From: Lingula anatina
Lineage: Eukaryota > Brachiopoda > Lingulata > Lingulida > Lingulidae
NCBI RefSeq assembly: GCF_001039355.2
Contig: NW_019775514.1
Span: 109,198 to 173,197 of the forward strand
Direction: 5' to 3'
Length of the DNA: 64,000 nucleotides
How positions within the stretch are numbered: the stretch's first letter is position 1; each line of letters begins with the position of its first letter. This document shows positions 1-12,627 of the stretch, piece after piece. Below the pieces are notes generated by a model. It made no database searches, was not told the DNA's origin, and saw only the letters and a list, made by a program, of their open reading frames with translations. Made by a program: the position numbers and the translations under genes.

Positions 1-1978
1 CAAATCAACGCTCAAGTGTGAACTTTCACAAATACCCATCTGCCCTTTTTTTCATTTCTTTTTCAGCGTTGATCTCTTTTGCTTCATTGACCGCCGAGGG
101 GGACATATAATACGTGGTGCAGATGTACGGTTTGGACCTGAAGTGTCGTTCAAAGGACAGATACATTATATGTGTTTTATTCAACAATTGTCTACCGATG
201 AAGTATAGATTTTACTTTAAGCTGCAGGCATTTAGGTTGACTTGCTACAACGTGTATAATTCGTAATCTGATAGCTCACCAGATTTCAATTGTATTGGAG
301 TCTCCCGGGAGCATTATTTAGAATACTGAGCAGACGTTGTCAAATCGGGGGTAAAAATACATTTTTTTCTGACATTTCGAATGCGAATTTAGCAACAAAG
401 AAAATATTGTGTAATCTCCTGGATGTTTTGAATTCTGTTCGTTATTTGCGCTGGTTGTTGGGCTAATGCATCGCGCAATATGCTCTTATTCTCTTTCTCT
501 AAATCTCGTCACTTCATTTTGTCGTTTTCTTTACCTTCAAATTAACGCGTTGAGCCGTAGTAATTGGTCATACAACATTACGTGTTTTACACGTTACTTG
601 AAGTAAATTAGTCTTTAAGCTAAATATGTTCCTTTGTAATAATTTTCCCTCGCATCCAGTCCAAGTTCCAGAGATTTTCACCGCGATGTAATTGACTAAA
701 ATCGCAGAAAACAATTAACCTTGAATCTGCGTTGGAAAATAACTTACTGTCTTGATACGGAAAGTTGCTCAAGGTTGTGATCATAAATATTTAAAGGTTC
801 ATGAACCACAAGGATACATACGTCACCTAAAATACACGGATACTGATAACTGCGACGCACTTTCATAGCTAAAAAAAAGACAGCTTGGTTGGCTTGTCTG
901 CCAGAGAATTTCGTGCACTCCCTCGAGAAAACATTGTAACTCGTAAATGATTTTTTCCATCATTGTCAGTGAGCGATTATTCATACCTTCACACATGTAT
1001 AAATCACGAGTATTTCTGTATCTGGTTTTTGTATGCTGTGTTCAATTTAAAACTTTCACTCTTATCCAAACAGTCCGGCTGATTATCGACTGCCACTTGT
1101 CAATAAACACTCCCGTTAGGGGCTATGTCATAAAATTATTTTCCCAAAAATCCCATCCAAAAGGATATTTTCGGTCATTTGATAACTCGAAGTCCTTCCT
1201 ACGTTGAGCGTTGATTGAAATCCAAAAAGAAGGGGGCGCACATGTAAGGTAATGGATTACCTATTTATCTTTAATAATAGAAAATGGAATTTGGTGCAAA
1301 TTAAATTTCTGTCAAACAAATAAAAGGACCATTGTAATAAAAATAGAAAAAATACATTAATATATATCCAAACCATAGCTGCCAAAATAAATATCAACGT
1401 GAAACCCTTTAATAATCCAACCTGACTAATCTTTTATGTAAAAAATAGCTTCACGCCAATTAAATGGTATTGTAAACCTTTAACAATAACTATATGTAAC
1501 ATTACTTCTATTTAAAACATTCAAAATGGAACACGTTGTCTTATTACGAGGGGACAATGCTTAACTAACACAGAGGCAATGGGCGGTATGTCTTCATTAT
1601 TGCGAACGAATACAATCACGCAACATCGTGAATATCACAGGGGTTTAATTAGTCAGTCACAGATACGGAGTTTACTGGAAAAACTAGATTCCTGCTGAAA
1701 ACACTCATCCTCTTTGTTCATTATCCATTTTCAAGTTTGATTTTCACTTATTCTTTTTCATCTAAATTTTGGCCCTTTCAAACTCATAATGCACTGTAAA
1801 AAACGCGACGTCATTTTTTCATCGCCCGTCTCATCAGTCAAATAAACCAACGCATTATAGAAGGAAATAATTCTTAAAGCAACGTTTGAGCCTCTCCCCA
1901 CACATAAATAAAAAGAGAAAAAAATGTTCATTGACAAATGGAAACCATATCCAGCCAGTCAATACGAACTGGAGGACC

Positions 1979-2172
1979 GGTAAACCAGCCCGTAGCCAGC
2001 AATTTCAAAAAGGGGGGGGGAGGTCCTTTTCTGAAAAAGTGGACCTTTTACCATGAAACCTTCGTGTGCCTAGCTAAAATGTTACCCAGAGGGGACTTTT
2101 TCGCAGCAAAAAAAGAGGGGAGGGGGGTCTTTTGAACCCCCCGAACCCCCCTGGCTACGGGCCTGGGTAAAT
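1979..2172. mobile_element. hAT-like MITE with 15-bp terminal inverted repeats
   Basis: The element runs about 1986-2165 (180 bp). It begins CAGCCCGTAGCCAG and ends CTGGCTACGGGCCTG, which are inverted copies of each other. The flanks GGTAAAC (1979-1985) and GGTAAAT (2166-2172) look like a 7-8 bp target duplication, the size made by hAT transposases. The interior is G-rich and non-coding, so it is non-autonomous. The superfamily call is inference from the duplication length and the CAG...CTG ends. Confidence 0.65.
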
Positions 2173-3395
2173 CTGTATGGCGGTGACAGAAAGTGAGAAG
2201 AGAAGAACCGTCGATAGCCTATTCATCACACGACTTTTGGTCCATGTTCCCTGTGGTCTAACGCACGTGTTCAATGTACAAATAAAAACCCATCTTCTAG
2301 TTCCCGGAGGACCGTTTTATCACCTCGACATCAAATATGGTACACAATAGTCTCCTTGAAAGCGAATACTGCCATTAAGCCACATTTACTATGTCATTTT
2401 TCCACATTTACACATCCGTACACAAGTTCCAACTTCCATTAAAAACGTTAGCAGACTGCTCTATTGCACTCAAAGGTTGCCTTTGCTGTGTGTAGTTTCA
2501 GCGCATATACGCTATTATGCTGCATAATTATCCCCATTAGACAAGCCGTAGATAATATATCATGTATTACCGAGAGTCAGGGGAATCGGTACCAGGTACA
2601 TCGGGAACTGCGGTAGCGGCCATTCCCTTCATACAACTCTACCGGGGACTTGGGTTTAGCCAGAAAGAAGGCGAACTTTATACAATGATACAGCGAAATT
2701 TAATTAGCTGGAACAATTAAACACTAATTAAGCGCTCAAGTCGGCTGAGAATAAAGGCGATTTTCATTAAGCGTCTAAATGGAGTCCGCATCTTCAAGGC
2801 CCTATGTGGTTATTGCGTGCTGAGATAACATATAAACTCTATGCAATTTTAATGTAATTGGCACGAATTAAAGACTCGCTGGATTATTTTTCGAGCTTCA
2901 TAATGGATTTTTTTTATCATATTATTTTTTTTATTATAAGTAGTAGCCTCAGTCATATGATGTGTGATTTATTTAAATAATATTCGTAAATGTCTTTATT
3001 GTTCAAATGTTCGTAGCAGATGCCTCGTCTACTCTCAGAAAGAACACGGAAGTTGTTAGACATTTTGGATACTCCAAAGTGACTATATTTTTATTGTCTT
3101 CAATCAGCACTGAGCGAAACATGTTGAAAGACAAAGAAAACAAAACGTTTCAATCCATCAAAATCAGACACTGCCATTTTAATCAGTTTCGAATTGTTCG
3201 TTAGGAAAGAATGAAATAGTATTTAGGACTGTTTGAAGGAGTGTATGTCACCCGGCTTTTGACCCCTGTATTGCACCTTTAGCAAGCCGTCGATCCATCG
3301 GCAAACTGCCACCCACCACCTGTTCACGTAGTTGCTTTCTTACAATATCGGGATCCAATAGCTCTGCCAGATTATCCGCACCGCTGCACGCACAG

Positions 3396-3414
3396 CTCAT
3401 GAATATTCAATGAG
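3396..3414. promoter_or_regulatory. Palindromic ATGAATATTCA site in Lhx3/4 upstream region
   Basis: CTCATGAATATTCAATGAG is an imperfect palindrome 214 bases before the Lhx3/4 start codon. One half (ATGAATATT) fits the published POU1F1-type consensus ATGNATAWW. A POU site would fit the known partnership of LIM-homeodomain and POU factors, but binding is inference. Confidence 0.25.
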
Positions 3415-3627
3415 GCCATGTGACTCAGAGCTAGCCCCCTGGTTGGCGGAATTGGAGCTGACAGGCAGAACGGTCTCGTAGTAGCAATAAAAGTTCATTT
3501 TCTTAGCTACAAGGAGTAATCTTTCTAATCGAAACAGGTGGTCGGTCGGTGTGACCGTGGAATCGTATGCACTTCGGGTGAAATAAACCCACAATTAATA
3601 TTATAGAGACAATCAGAAAATTGCAGA

Positions 3628-3691
3628 ATGTCCACACATACGGACTTAGCTCTAACTGAAATATTAGGAAGAGGATCCAGGTTTTTGGAAG
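3628..3691 (+). CDS. Lhx3: Lhx3/4 coding exon 1 (N-terminal leader)
   Basis: ATG at 3628 opens 21 codons, including [13 protein letters not shown], plus one base, followed by the strong donor G|GTAAGT. The split codon G|CT joins exactly in phase to exon 2. A short Leu/Arg-bearing leader just before the IPxCAGC motif resembles the LHX3b-type N terminus. Another first exon elsewhere in the long intron cannot be excluded. Confidence 0.8.
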
Positions 3692-6600
3692 GTAAGTCGT
3701 CTCGTATATTTCAATAATCTTGCTATTTCACCCTATGGTCGCTGTTGTCAGTAATTCCAAAGAATCAGAATTATGCCTAATTGACTGAATATCACTTAAT
3801 TTTTTCCGATCCAGACCACCGTTTTCTGACGTCGCCCGCTTCGCTTATTAGTAGCTAAAATGATTGTTTCGATCTCAATTAATATACGACATGACATGAT
3901 ATCAAATATTTAAACTTCATGGCATAGAAATGTCAATTACGCGTTTTCTGACCTTCTTTCAATTAGGAAGCGTTCTGGGAAAACAAATTTAATTTCGAAT
4001 AGGAACGTGAGGATTCTTTTACACCTTTTAGCAAAATACAAGCGGCAGGGTGGGAATTTTTTCCATTGGTATTTGGCAGTAGTCGACACATTTTATTCCC
4101 AAATTTCTTGGGCTATGCATATGTTTGCACAGCCGTTGATGTGAGATCTGGACCAAGTTGAGTGCTTACTGTAGTCTAAGCGCTAGGTTCGCTTTTGCTT
4201 TTTAAGGCGTAAAGAACGCGTTCCTCTACGGCGTTAGACAGTTCTTAAAGGTCTCGCAGTCCTTTTGACTGCTGTATCCATAATACGACCAATATGGGGA
4301 TTTCGCTTGCTGTCATAGAGCACAACGTGGGGTAAGGTCATTTTATTATCATTCTTAGAAGGGAACCGAAATTATCTAAGGCGGTGTTTGGGGTGTAGGA
4401 TTACGCTCGTTGTGACACGGCAAGAGGAAAATGACATGTCTGCGGTCCTCGTAAATGATAGGATCATTCCCGTGGCGATAATTCACTGACAATAGGCTCG
4501 TGCCACCTGTCATCCAAAGAGACCGTACGGATATTTCGCGTACTGGCCGCTCGCGGCGTCGTACCCGTGCTGCTAGTTGCACAGGTAGCGGTTGGACGGT
4601 GTTATACCTGTGCTACTAGAATAGCGGTCTCTCAGGTGCTGAATCATATTTTTACCATAAATACTTGACATTTTGTGTGCAGGAAAACCATGCTTATGTT
4701 CACTTTGATGCGTTAAACAACTTTTTTGTACAGTGTACCGATGCAGTGTAAAGACAGAGTTAAAATGGAAAGTAAATGGAAATCATTTTGCGAACAATTT
4801 TTATTATTTTCTTTTGGGTTTTTACATGACTTCGGGTCTCAATGTGTACGTCTGGGCAAATATTAGTAATCTGATTATGAGGAAAATTTGATAATCTTAT
4901 TGATAGAGATGTCGGCATTGATGCCATTCTGTATAGTGACGCTGAGTCAACCTTGTCAGAAAGGACATTACTGGCGTCAGCACTGGAGAATGAAGACCTC
5001 TTAACCTCTATTATGTGTTATTGGATTAATGTGGTTTGTGGTTTGATGAAGTATGAACAAGTTTTATGTGGGCCCGCTGCAAATAAATATCTTCCGGACG
5101 TATCGCTGGAAAAGTCAAACATTTAGACAAAAACCTCCATATTTTCAAAATGTTGATATTGAGCGATATAGCCACACTAAGAAGTGATAATATCGCATAT
5201 ATTGCATATTATATATATATATATATATATCACACTTTGTAGATAAGATCCGTATCCACCGGACAGTTAAACAAGGAAACCAGTTTTGAAAAATTAAACA
5301 CATTTACAATGATATCCCGACCACCATAGTGACCATATTATTATCTAAGCTAAATATGTAGAGAAGTTTTAATACTTTTTCGACATATCATGATCTGCTA
5401 ATTCATATGGTAAACGTATTTTTGCTTCCTTCATCCCAGTGTGCCACAAAGTTTACAAACTATAGTCCCATTCACAACAAGAAAGAAGGGAACAAAGAAT
5501 ATTGGTTGTTCGAGAATTGGCCAAACAAGGCCGCTTTTATTATATAACCCCTCCATCCTAATCATTTCGTCATTGTAACGAATTGGTGCCTGTAATGTGT
5601 TTTAAAAGACATGAATGGTAACACTCTCTGCTATGTACTGTCTCAAACAAACCATCTACAATGACAATCTTTTGCCTCCGAAATGCTCGCTGGTTAGACG
5701 ATTAATAGGGGTTAAGTTTAATATTTTAAGGAAACATGCAAAAGACTTGCAATGCCTTTCAATTGATCCTGCTGAGTATAAAATGTTATAAGATAATTTT
5801 TCATTTTTTTCCTTTTCCTTTCTTGGTTTCTTTCTTTTCTTTCTTCTTCTCCCTTTTTTTCTGAGAAGAAATGCCATCCTCAGACTGTATTAACAAAGGA
5901 CAAGTTTAAATGGCAAAGCCTATGGAGGCATTGTATTTCCCACTCAGGTCTTTCTGTTTGACATAAGATAGTTCAATGTTGCTGTTAACCTTCGAAAATA
6001 ACTACCAGAATTTCACGTTTCACGTTTCACCCGATGCTATATTTTTGGAGAGTTCTGATGCATTTTTGTTACACAGAAGTTATTACGAGAGCTGTTAGAA
6101 TAGCATGTTTTTTTAATTAAGTAAATGAGAAGATACAGATTTCTTAAGTCTGTTGGGATAAAAAAAAATACAGTAATATTAGATTTGCTTTCTTTACTGT
6201 ATATTTTGTTGTAAAAAAATATTATTTCGTGGAGCGTCGGAAAGAAGAGAGGCTGTAACGTCAAATGATACAGCCATACAAATTCAGTTAAATTATAATG
6301 TAGATACAATATATTGTTCAACGACTAAACTTTCACTGCTGCATTTCGTTCATTTATTTATTGCTGCTTGTTTATATAGCGAACACAGACAAATCTATGA
6401 TAAGAAAAATAGACATTTTAAGAACAACAAGTTGCGAAAAGTGCCGACTGCAAATATGAACATTTTCACATTGGCAAACGGATATTTTGCTCCATTTGTG
6501 TTCATTCTCTTTTATGCAACTCAAGTCGCCCCCTAATTGCTCAAATGATGCACGAAATTAGGATATTAATCTCTTCCGAATATACTTATTACATTATGTT

Positions 6601-8825
6601 CGCTTTCCGGGACACGATTTGTCTTCTAGAACATTATTCAACATGTCATAGTTAATGGACCGTTCTGTGCTTTTTTTTTGACAATAAGTGTGCTCAGTTG
6701 CTGTAACCGTTGTTTGTTCTCGAAGCTCGTGCTTTTAGTTCAATTGACGACTGCGACAAAGAGCTTACATCTGTTTGACAAAAATCATTTGGCAGTTATC
6801 GTCGTAAAGAGATATTTCATATTAGCGAACAAATAGAGACATCGTCTTCTAATTAGAAGACATTTGACGGGAATTAATGAAACACTTTCTTTCTCACGTT
6901 TGAGTCTTGCGATAGTGACTATCATTAGCGGGCTGGGAGCGTCTTAATTCCTGTAAATATATTCTCTGAAAAATCATGGGCAATTATTTACCTGGGTATA
7001 ACTGTCATATTTTCGTCTTGGTAGTAGAAAGCTGCATTTTCCCAAACATTCATATAGCGTTTAGAATCTTTTAATGACACTTTGCATGAATTGTTTTGAT
7101 ACGAATTCAAACAATTCCATTTTTTATTCGAAGAAATGCTTTGAATATTTTTTCAATTGGCAATGCTCAGTTGGTGCTGTGTTGTAAGTATCTTTTCACA
7201 TCTTCAAATAGACTGCCTATCAGACACGGTAAGAAAAAACTGAGCTCCACGAAGTGCCAACAACATTTAAAATAGGCGATCAAGTCATTCATTTTATACA
7301 TCACTTACAAAGCATGACTGACTGAACAACTTCAGGGTGAAATGGATTCATATTAAACATGGATAATCAGGCTTTATATAACGCTCTTCAAAGGTTGCAC
7401 TGAGGAAAATCTACATAAATCATTGTCGTGATTTAAAAAAATCAAAATAGAAATATTTTCTCAGCAAAAGAAAAAAAATGTTATGTCTTATTCGCGAAAT
7501 GATGGCATTTTGTACATATCCTGGTTCTAGTAAGCGCTAGCAACAATCAATACAATTGCAGATAATTAAGGTCAATTAAGTCTATCTTACTTGCCAAGTG
7601 CTGTCATTCATTTTAAGGAAATATAGAACTCGCACTGCGTTTGATTCTGCTAATTCGGTGGTTTGCCAATAATTTTGAAAGGCAGGGTTTCATATGCATA
7701 TTCCAAGCGATACGTTTCATACTCTCTTCTACAACTTACTGCATTTATGTTTTGAATGAAATGATGATGAACTGCTATGACACAAAATTAAAGATAAGGA
7801 GAAGGTCGCCATTATATGCACGTATAAATTGTTTTAATTCATGTATTTTTAACGAACTGGGTAGAAGTACGTGCTTGAACATACCGGGACGTGACTCAGT
7901 TTAATCGTTTTCATATTTCAAATATCCGTATAAGTGTAAAATTTCTTAAGCAAAGCTAACTAGCGCACTTAACGCACAAAATCGGGGATGTCTTTTTTCA
8001 GTTAAAGCGGAACAATTGACAATGGAACCTACCGTCTGGAATATGTATAATGAATGACTGCATCTTTATTCAAATGAACCCACTTATACGTGTTCTTTAT
8101 GATGAAAAAATATCTCATTTCTTCATCAACAAAGGTAATGAATGAAGTTTGTTTCAGAAATCCTTTTAACAAATCAGCGTTAAATCTAGGCTTTTTATTG
8201 GAGTTGATTATCTTCTTTATTTAAATGTTGATTGGATGATGGGGGTCTTATGAAATATTGAAGGCAAAGAGAATGTAGAAACACGTGGCAGAAATATTGT
8301 CGCTTCGTGATGCTCCATTTGTTAGGAAAAAATTAAAAGGTGCTTGAAAAAAATCATTAATAATTGAAAACACTTCCTTCTAATTTAAGCTTAATTTCTG
8401 ATTGGCACCAGAACGCAAGAAGAAATGAAAAAAGCTTTTAATCTATGAAAAAAATCATTGAAATGTTTCAACCAAGATAGTGTAAACACAATATATTAGA
8501 AGAGGTTCGATATCATGAATGATTTATTTATGAATCATGCTTTTAATGTCACTAGCCCTGATCAAGTGCACAATTCATCAGCAATTAAATTGACTTACAG
8601 TGCTCAAAATTGGTGTCGTTTTTATGTTATGTAAAAGGAAATATATTTCACCAACAAATATTATTTTTTATTGGTGACAAGTGCCCAAACAAACACAAAT
8701 TACTAAAGAGTTGCCGTAATGTTATATTTTTGTGCACTTTAATAAATGATCATATTTTCGAAGTTCTGCAATGTGTGTTGGGTGCCTTAGCACTTTAACG
8801 ACACAAATATGTTAAAGGTGCGTGT

Positions 8826-8865
<40 letters not shown>

Positions 8866-11800
8866 TCCCGAACTTTGTAGGCGATAGTTATAAAATATAG
8901 CCTCCAATAAATTCAGTAAATATATAAAAGTGAGGAAATTAGCGACCGCTGCACATAGATTAACCCTTAATTTAACTCCGGAGATTAAATTTATGCTATC
9001 GTCAACATCCAATTAATGAAAAAATACGGGTTAAACCAATGGAAAGGAAGATGGAAAATTTAATTTCCGATATTTTTTTTTCATAGGGATTTTCCTACAG
9101 TTGGCAGTGTAGACTCTACTTTGACAACTTTGAACTGCACAATACTATTGACCCTTGACTCTTTACACCTGTTACTTTGCTTATAAGTTGTTAAACATGA
9201 AGTCCGGTACATAATGAAAAGCTTGAAAAAATTACTTGCTCATTTTACGTTTACAAACCTTTGATTTCCTTGTCTTCTTTAATGTCAAAACCAACATTTG
9301 ATTGAATTGTGAATTTAATGGGTGCATCAGAGGCAGCATTGTTGAAATCTCCAAGGTCTCTTTTCCGAGTCCTTGATTCACCATTTTATGTTATATAAAC
9401 GACGACCTCAGCGATGACTTGAAAATCGTGCCGCCTTTACAATCAGCCACGCCTTCTGTGATTAACTGGTACATGAGCAAGTAAAACTAGAAATGATGAA
9501 GTTTGCAATTAGTCTAAGTGCACAAAAAAAAAAAAGCTTAATTTATTAATGTATTCTGTCTGGGTGTTAACATTTAAATTTAGAATGGGGGGGGGGGGGG
9601 GGGGAAAAAATTTTTGCAAACAAATTGGGGGGAAAGGGGCCCCCGCCAAAAAACGCCCAACTTTTTTAAAAAACTTTTTTAAAAAATTTTTTTATTCGGG
9701 AGGGTGNNNNNNNNNNNNNNNNNNNNNNNNNNNNNNNNNNNNNNNNNNNNNNNNNNNNNNNNNNNNNNNNNNNNNNNNNNNNNNNNNNNNNNNNNNNNNN
9801 NNNNNNNNNNNNNNNNNNNNNNNNNNNNNNNNNNNNNNNNNNNNNNNNNNNNNNNNNNNNNNNNNNNNNNNNNNNNNNNNNNNNNNNNNNNNNNNNNNNN
9901 NNNNNNNNNNNNNNNNNNNNNNNNNNNNNNNNNNNNNNNNNNNNNNNNNNNNNNNNNNNNNNNNNNNNNNNNNNNNNNNNNNNNNNNNNNNNNNNNNNNN
10001 NNNNNNNNNNNNNNNNNNNNNNNNNNNNNNNNNNNNNNNNNNGCGGGGCAAGTGGCTCCGTCAATAACGTCGCAACTTTTTTAAAAACGTTTTATAAAAA
10101 TTATTTCATTCGGCAGGCTGTGACAAACAAAATTATTGATTTAGCTATCGAGGGCCAAATATCAAAATCAACTGAAAATCTTATTCAAAGAAACTGCATT
10201 TACTTGTAGAGAAACAACGTTGCTTTTTTTCACATATTTAGAACTAATATTTTCCAGTCATAAATTCATAAAGCAACATCTTCTGTTAAACGATAGTCAA
10301 AATGACGCCACTCAGGTACACCCTCATACAGCGTGTGAACTTGACTAGGATGCAAAACACTGAAACACTATCTCCCAGTCCTCATATAACCTGGGGACAC
10401 AATCTTTCCAATCAAACATGCCTGCCTGTGCCGCGGCGTTACTTAAGGGACCCCAGAGGAAACAAGGGGCAGACTTAGGTGTAACATGCCTTAAGATATA
10501 TGCAGGAGAAACGTTCCGCCGTGACGGGCTATTGTCATTAGGAAAAAAGGTGCATTGGCCTAATACTATTGAAAAGACGTTCGTCTAAGATTGACTTTTG
10601 CACAGGGGGCCAAACCAACGCAGATTTTACCCCGAAGAAATAGAACCCCGAATAAATCCGCTGCACAAGGACTTCCTTTAAAAGCGCCGGGCGTATTCAA
10701 GCCGAGGAAAGAGAGTTATTGGAAAATATATACAAAGTATCATCGAAGAGTAATCTGCCAAATATCAACACGCCACAGCCAACTTCCCTGAAGGAATAAA
10801 ACAGACAATTTCACTTTGTAAATTCTGTTAATTCCATTGTGGCCACAGAAAGTGACTTTCTAGTGTTTCACTCCGTTCTATATGATGGAGCTCTTATGTT
10901 GATACAAGGGTTTCTGCTTTCTGTTTCATTACTGAATTGATATATATTGTCCAAGGGTGCGGATGTTTCCTTAAAATAATTTCCTGATTTGTGTCAATAT
11001 GGGTTAACACTTACCGGGCCACTCGTCTGTGAAATATAATGCATTTCTCTTGGCAAACACTGCGTAGGGGAGTGCGGAAGTGATTCAGAGAGACAGAAAG
11101 TGAGAAGAGGTGAAAGGGTTTAATGCCATTTCCATTTCATTGTGTGAAAAGGTAATGATCGTGTGTATTTTGGAAATAAAAGCGGTTTGACAAAAGTAGA
11201 ATATACTTCACAAAAGAGTTATAGCAGTCTGGTTTATATCTGCGGCGCTTTCCGAATCCTGAGATACGTTAAAAAGTTGACACAGAATTTGATTAAACAA
11301 AACTCATACTCAGGTAATATTCCTTATACCTTAATCGGCAGATTCCAAATTTGATCTCAAATTATCGTAATAATTCTCTTAAAGGAGAGATGAAACAGTG
11401 AGATTAGTTCAGATAATACACAAAGAAAACGTCTGTTTCCATTTATATTATTTCCATTTCTGGGCCAGTGAAGCGGCCAAATGTTTGATAGCGTCGCCCG
11501 ATTAGGACACGTGCAACTCTGTCGATTAGACGGCACAAACAAAAATAAAATTAAATTTATCAAACCATCGGGTCATCGGGGCATAAAAACAAGGAAAGCG
11601 ATACTTTTTGTTTTATAATGTGTTTTCTGAGCAACTGGTCGCTCGAGAGAAAGCGACGTTTTGTGTTTACACAAAATCGAATCGAAAGTGTGAGCCGAAG
11701 GTGGGGACACAATGGAAGCAGCAATGGCGGCATTCAGGCGAAAGAACAGGAGCGTGCCAAAGCGAGTAGACAAATCCCAAGAATGATCGGATCCGACCGA

Positions 11801-12560
11801 GTGGAAAGTCACCAACTTTACGGACGTAATCGAGACTGATACTACAAATAAGTTTTCCGCTCAAGCGTTCATGCATAAATAATTCAAACGGTCGCCGATG
11901 GAGAGTGGCTGAATAGTATCGTTTTTGTATTCACCTTTCTGCTCAGACACTTCCTCGTGTGCGTGTGCACTATCAAATAGTCAGTTTAATGAGCCTGTAT
12001 GTATTTCCTTAACTGTACTAGTAAGCCCTAAAATGTTTGCCTATGGATTATAAAAGCGACTTTGTTAGGGAACCTTGTCGGTAATAATATTTAACCAAGC
12101 TTAGGTAAATACTCTATGTAAGAAACAAAAGATATTCGCTGTTTTCTAGACATTTGCAGATAATTTCCGTAAGTCCTGACCTTTGTAGTTATGAAACAGC
12201 AACTTTCGCTAACTTTCCTGGTAGGAAATTTGATTTGTTAGATATTCTTTTCAATGATGCATTGAAAGAACACTGAAAGTGCATACAATACTGACAGGGT
12301 TTTCATATAAAAACACAGCATCAAGAAAACATGTATAATCAGTTAATTCTGCCAACAAAGGGTGCATTGAAATATGCGTCTTCATTCTGGAGAAGAATCA
12401 TTTACAACATCTGAAAATATTATTTGTTTGTTAATATAATCTACGACAGAACACATTTGTGCTTTGCTATCATATAAATCTAGGTATACTACATGTCACT
12501 GTTAGTATTATACCAGCCCGGGGAGTATTGTGGGGGTGGGCGGGTGGGAGCAGAGAATCA

Positions 12561-12627
<67 letters not shown>

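Larger units (their letters stand above)
1..3627. other. Upstream region of Lhx3/4, no gene recognised
   Basis: AT-rich DNA with stops in all frames at short intervals; the few open frames of 60-90 codons have no recognisable protein features. It holds one short inverted-repeat element (1986-2165). The last 350 bases before the Lhx3/4 start are less AT-rich and are the likely 5' UTR and proximal promoter. No convincing TATA box was seen there. Confidence 0.6.

Noticed and set aside
947-1207. 86-codon frame upstream of Lhx3/4
   Set aside because: Composition is that of random AT-rich DNA; no motif, no splice context, no repeat in related copies.
9549-10084. Long open frames on both strands across the N run
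   Set aside because: They consist almost wholly of unknown bases and are an artefact of the gap.
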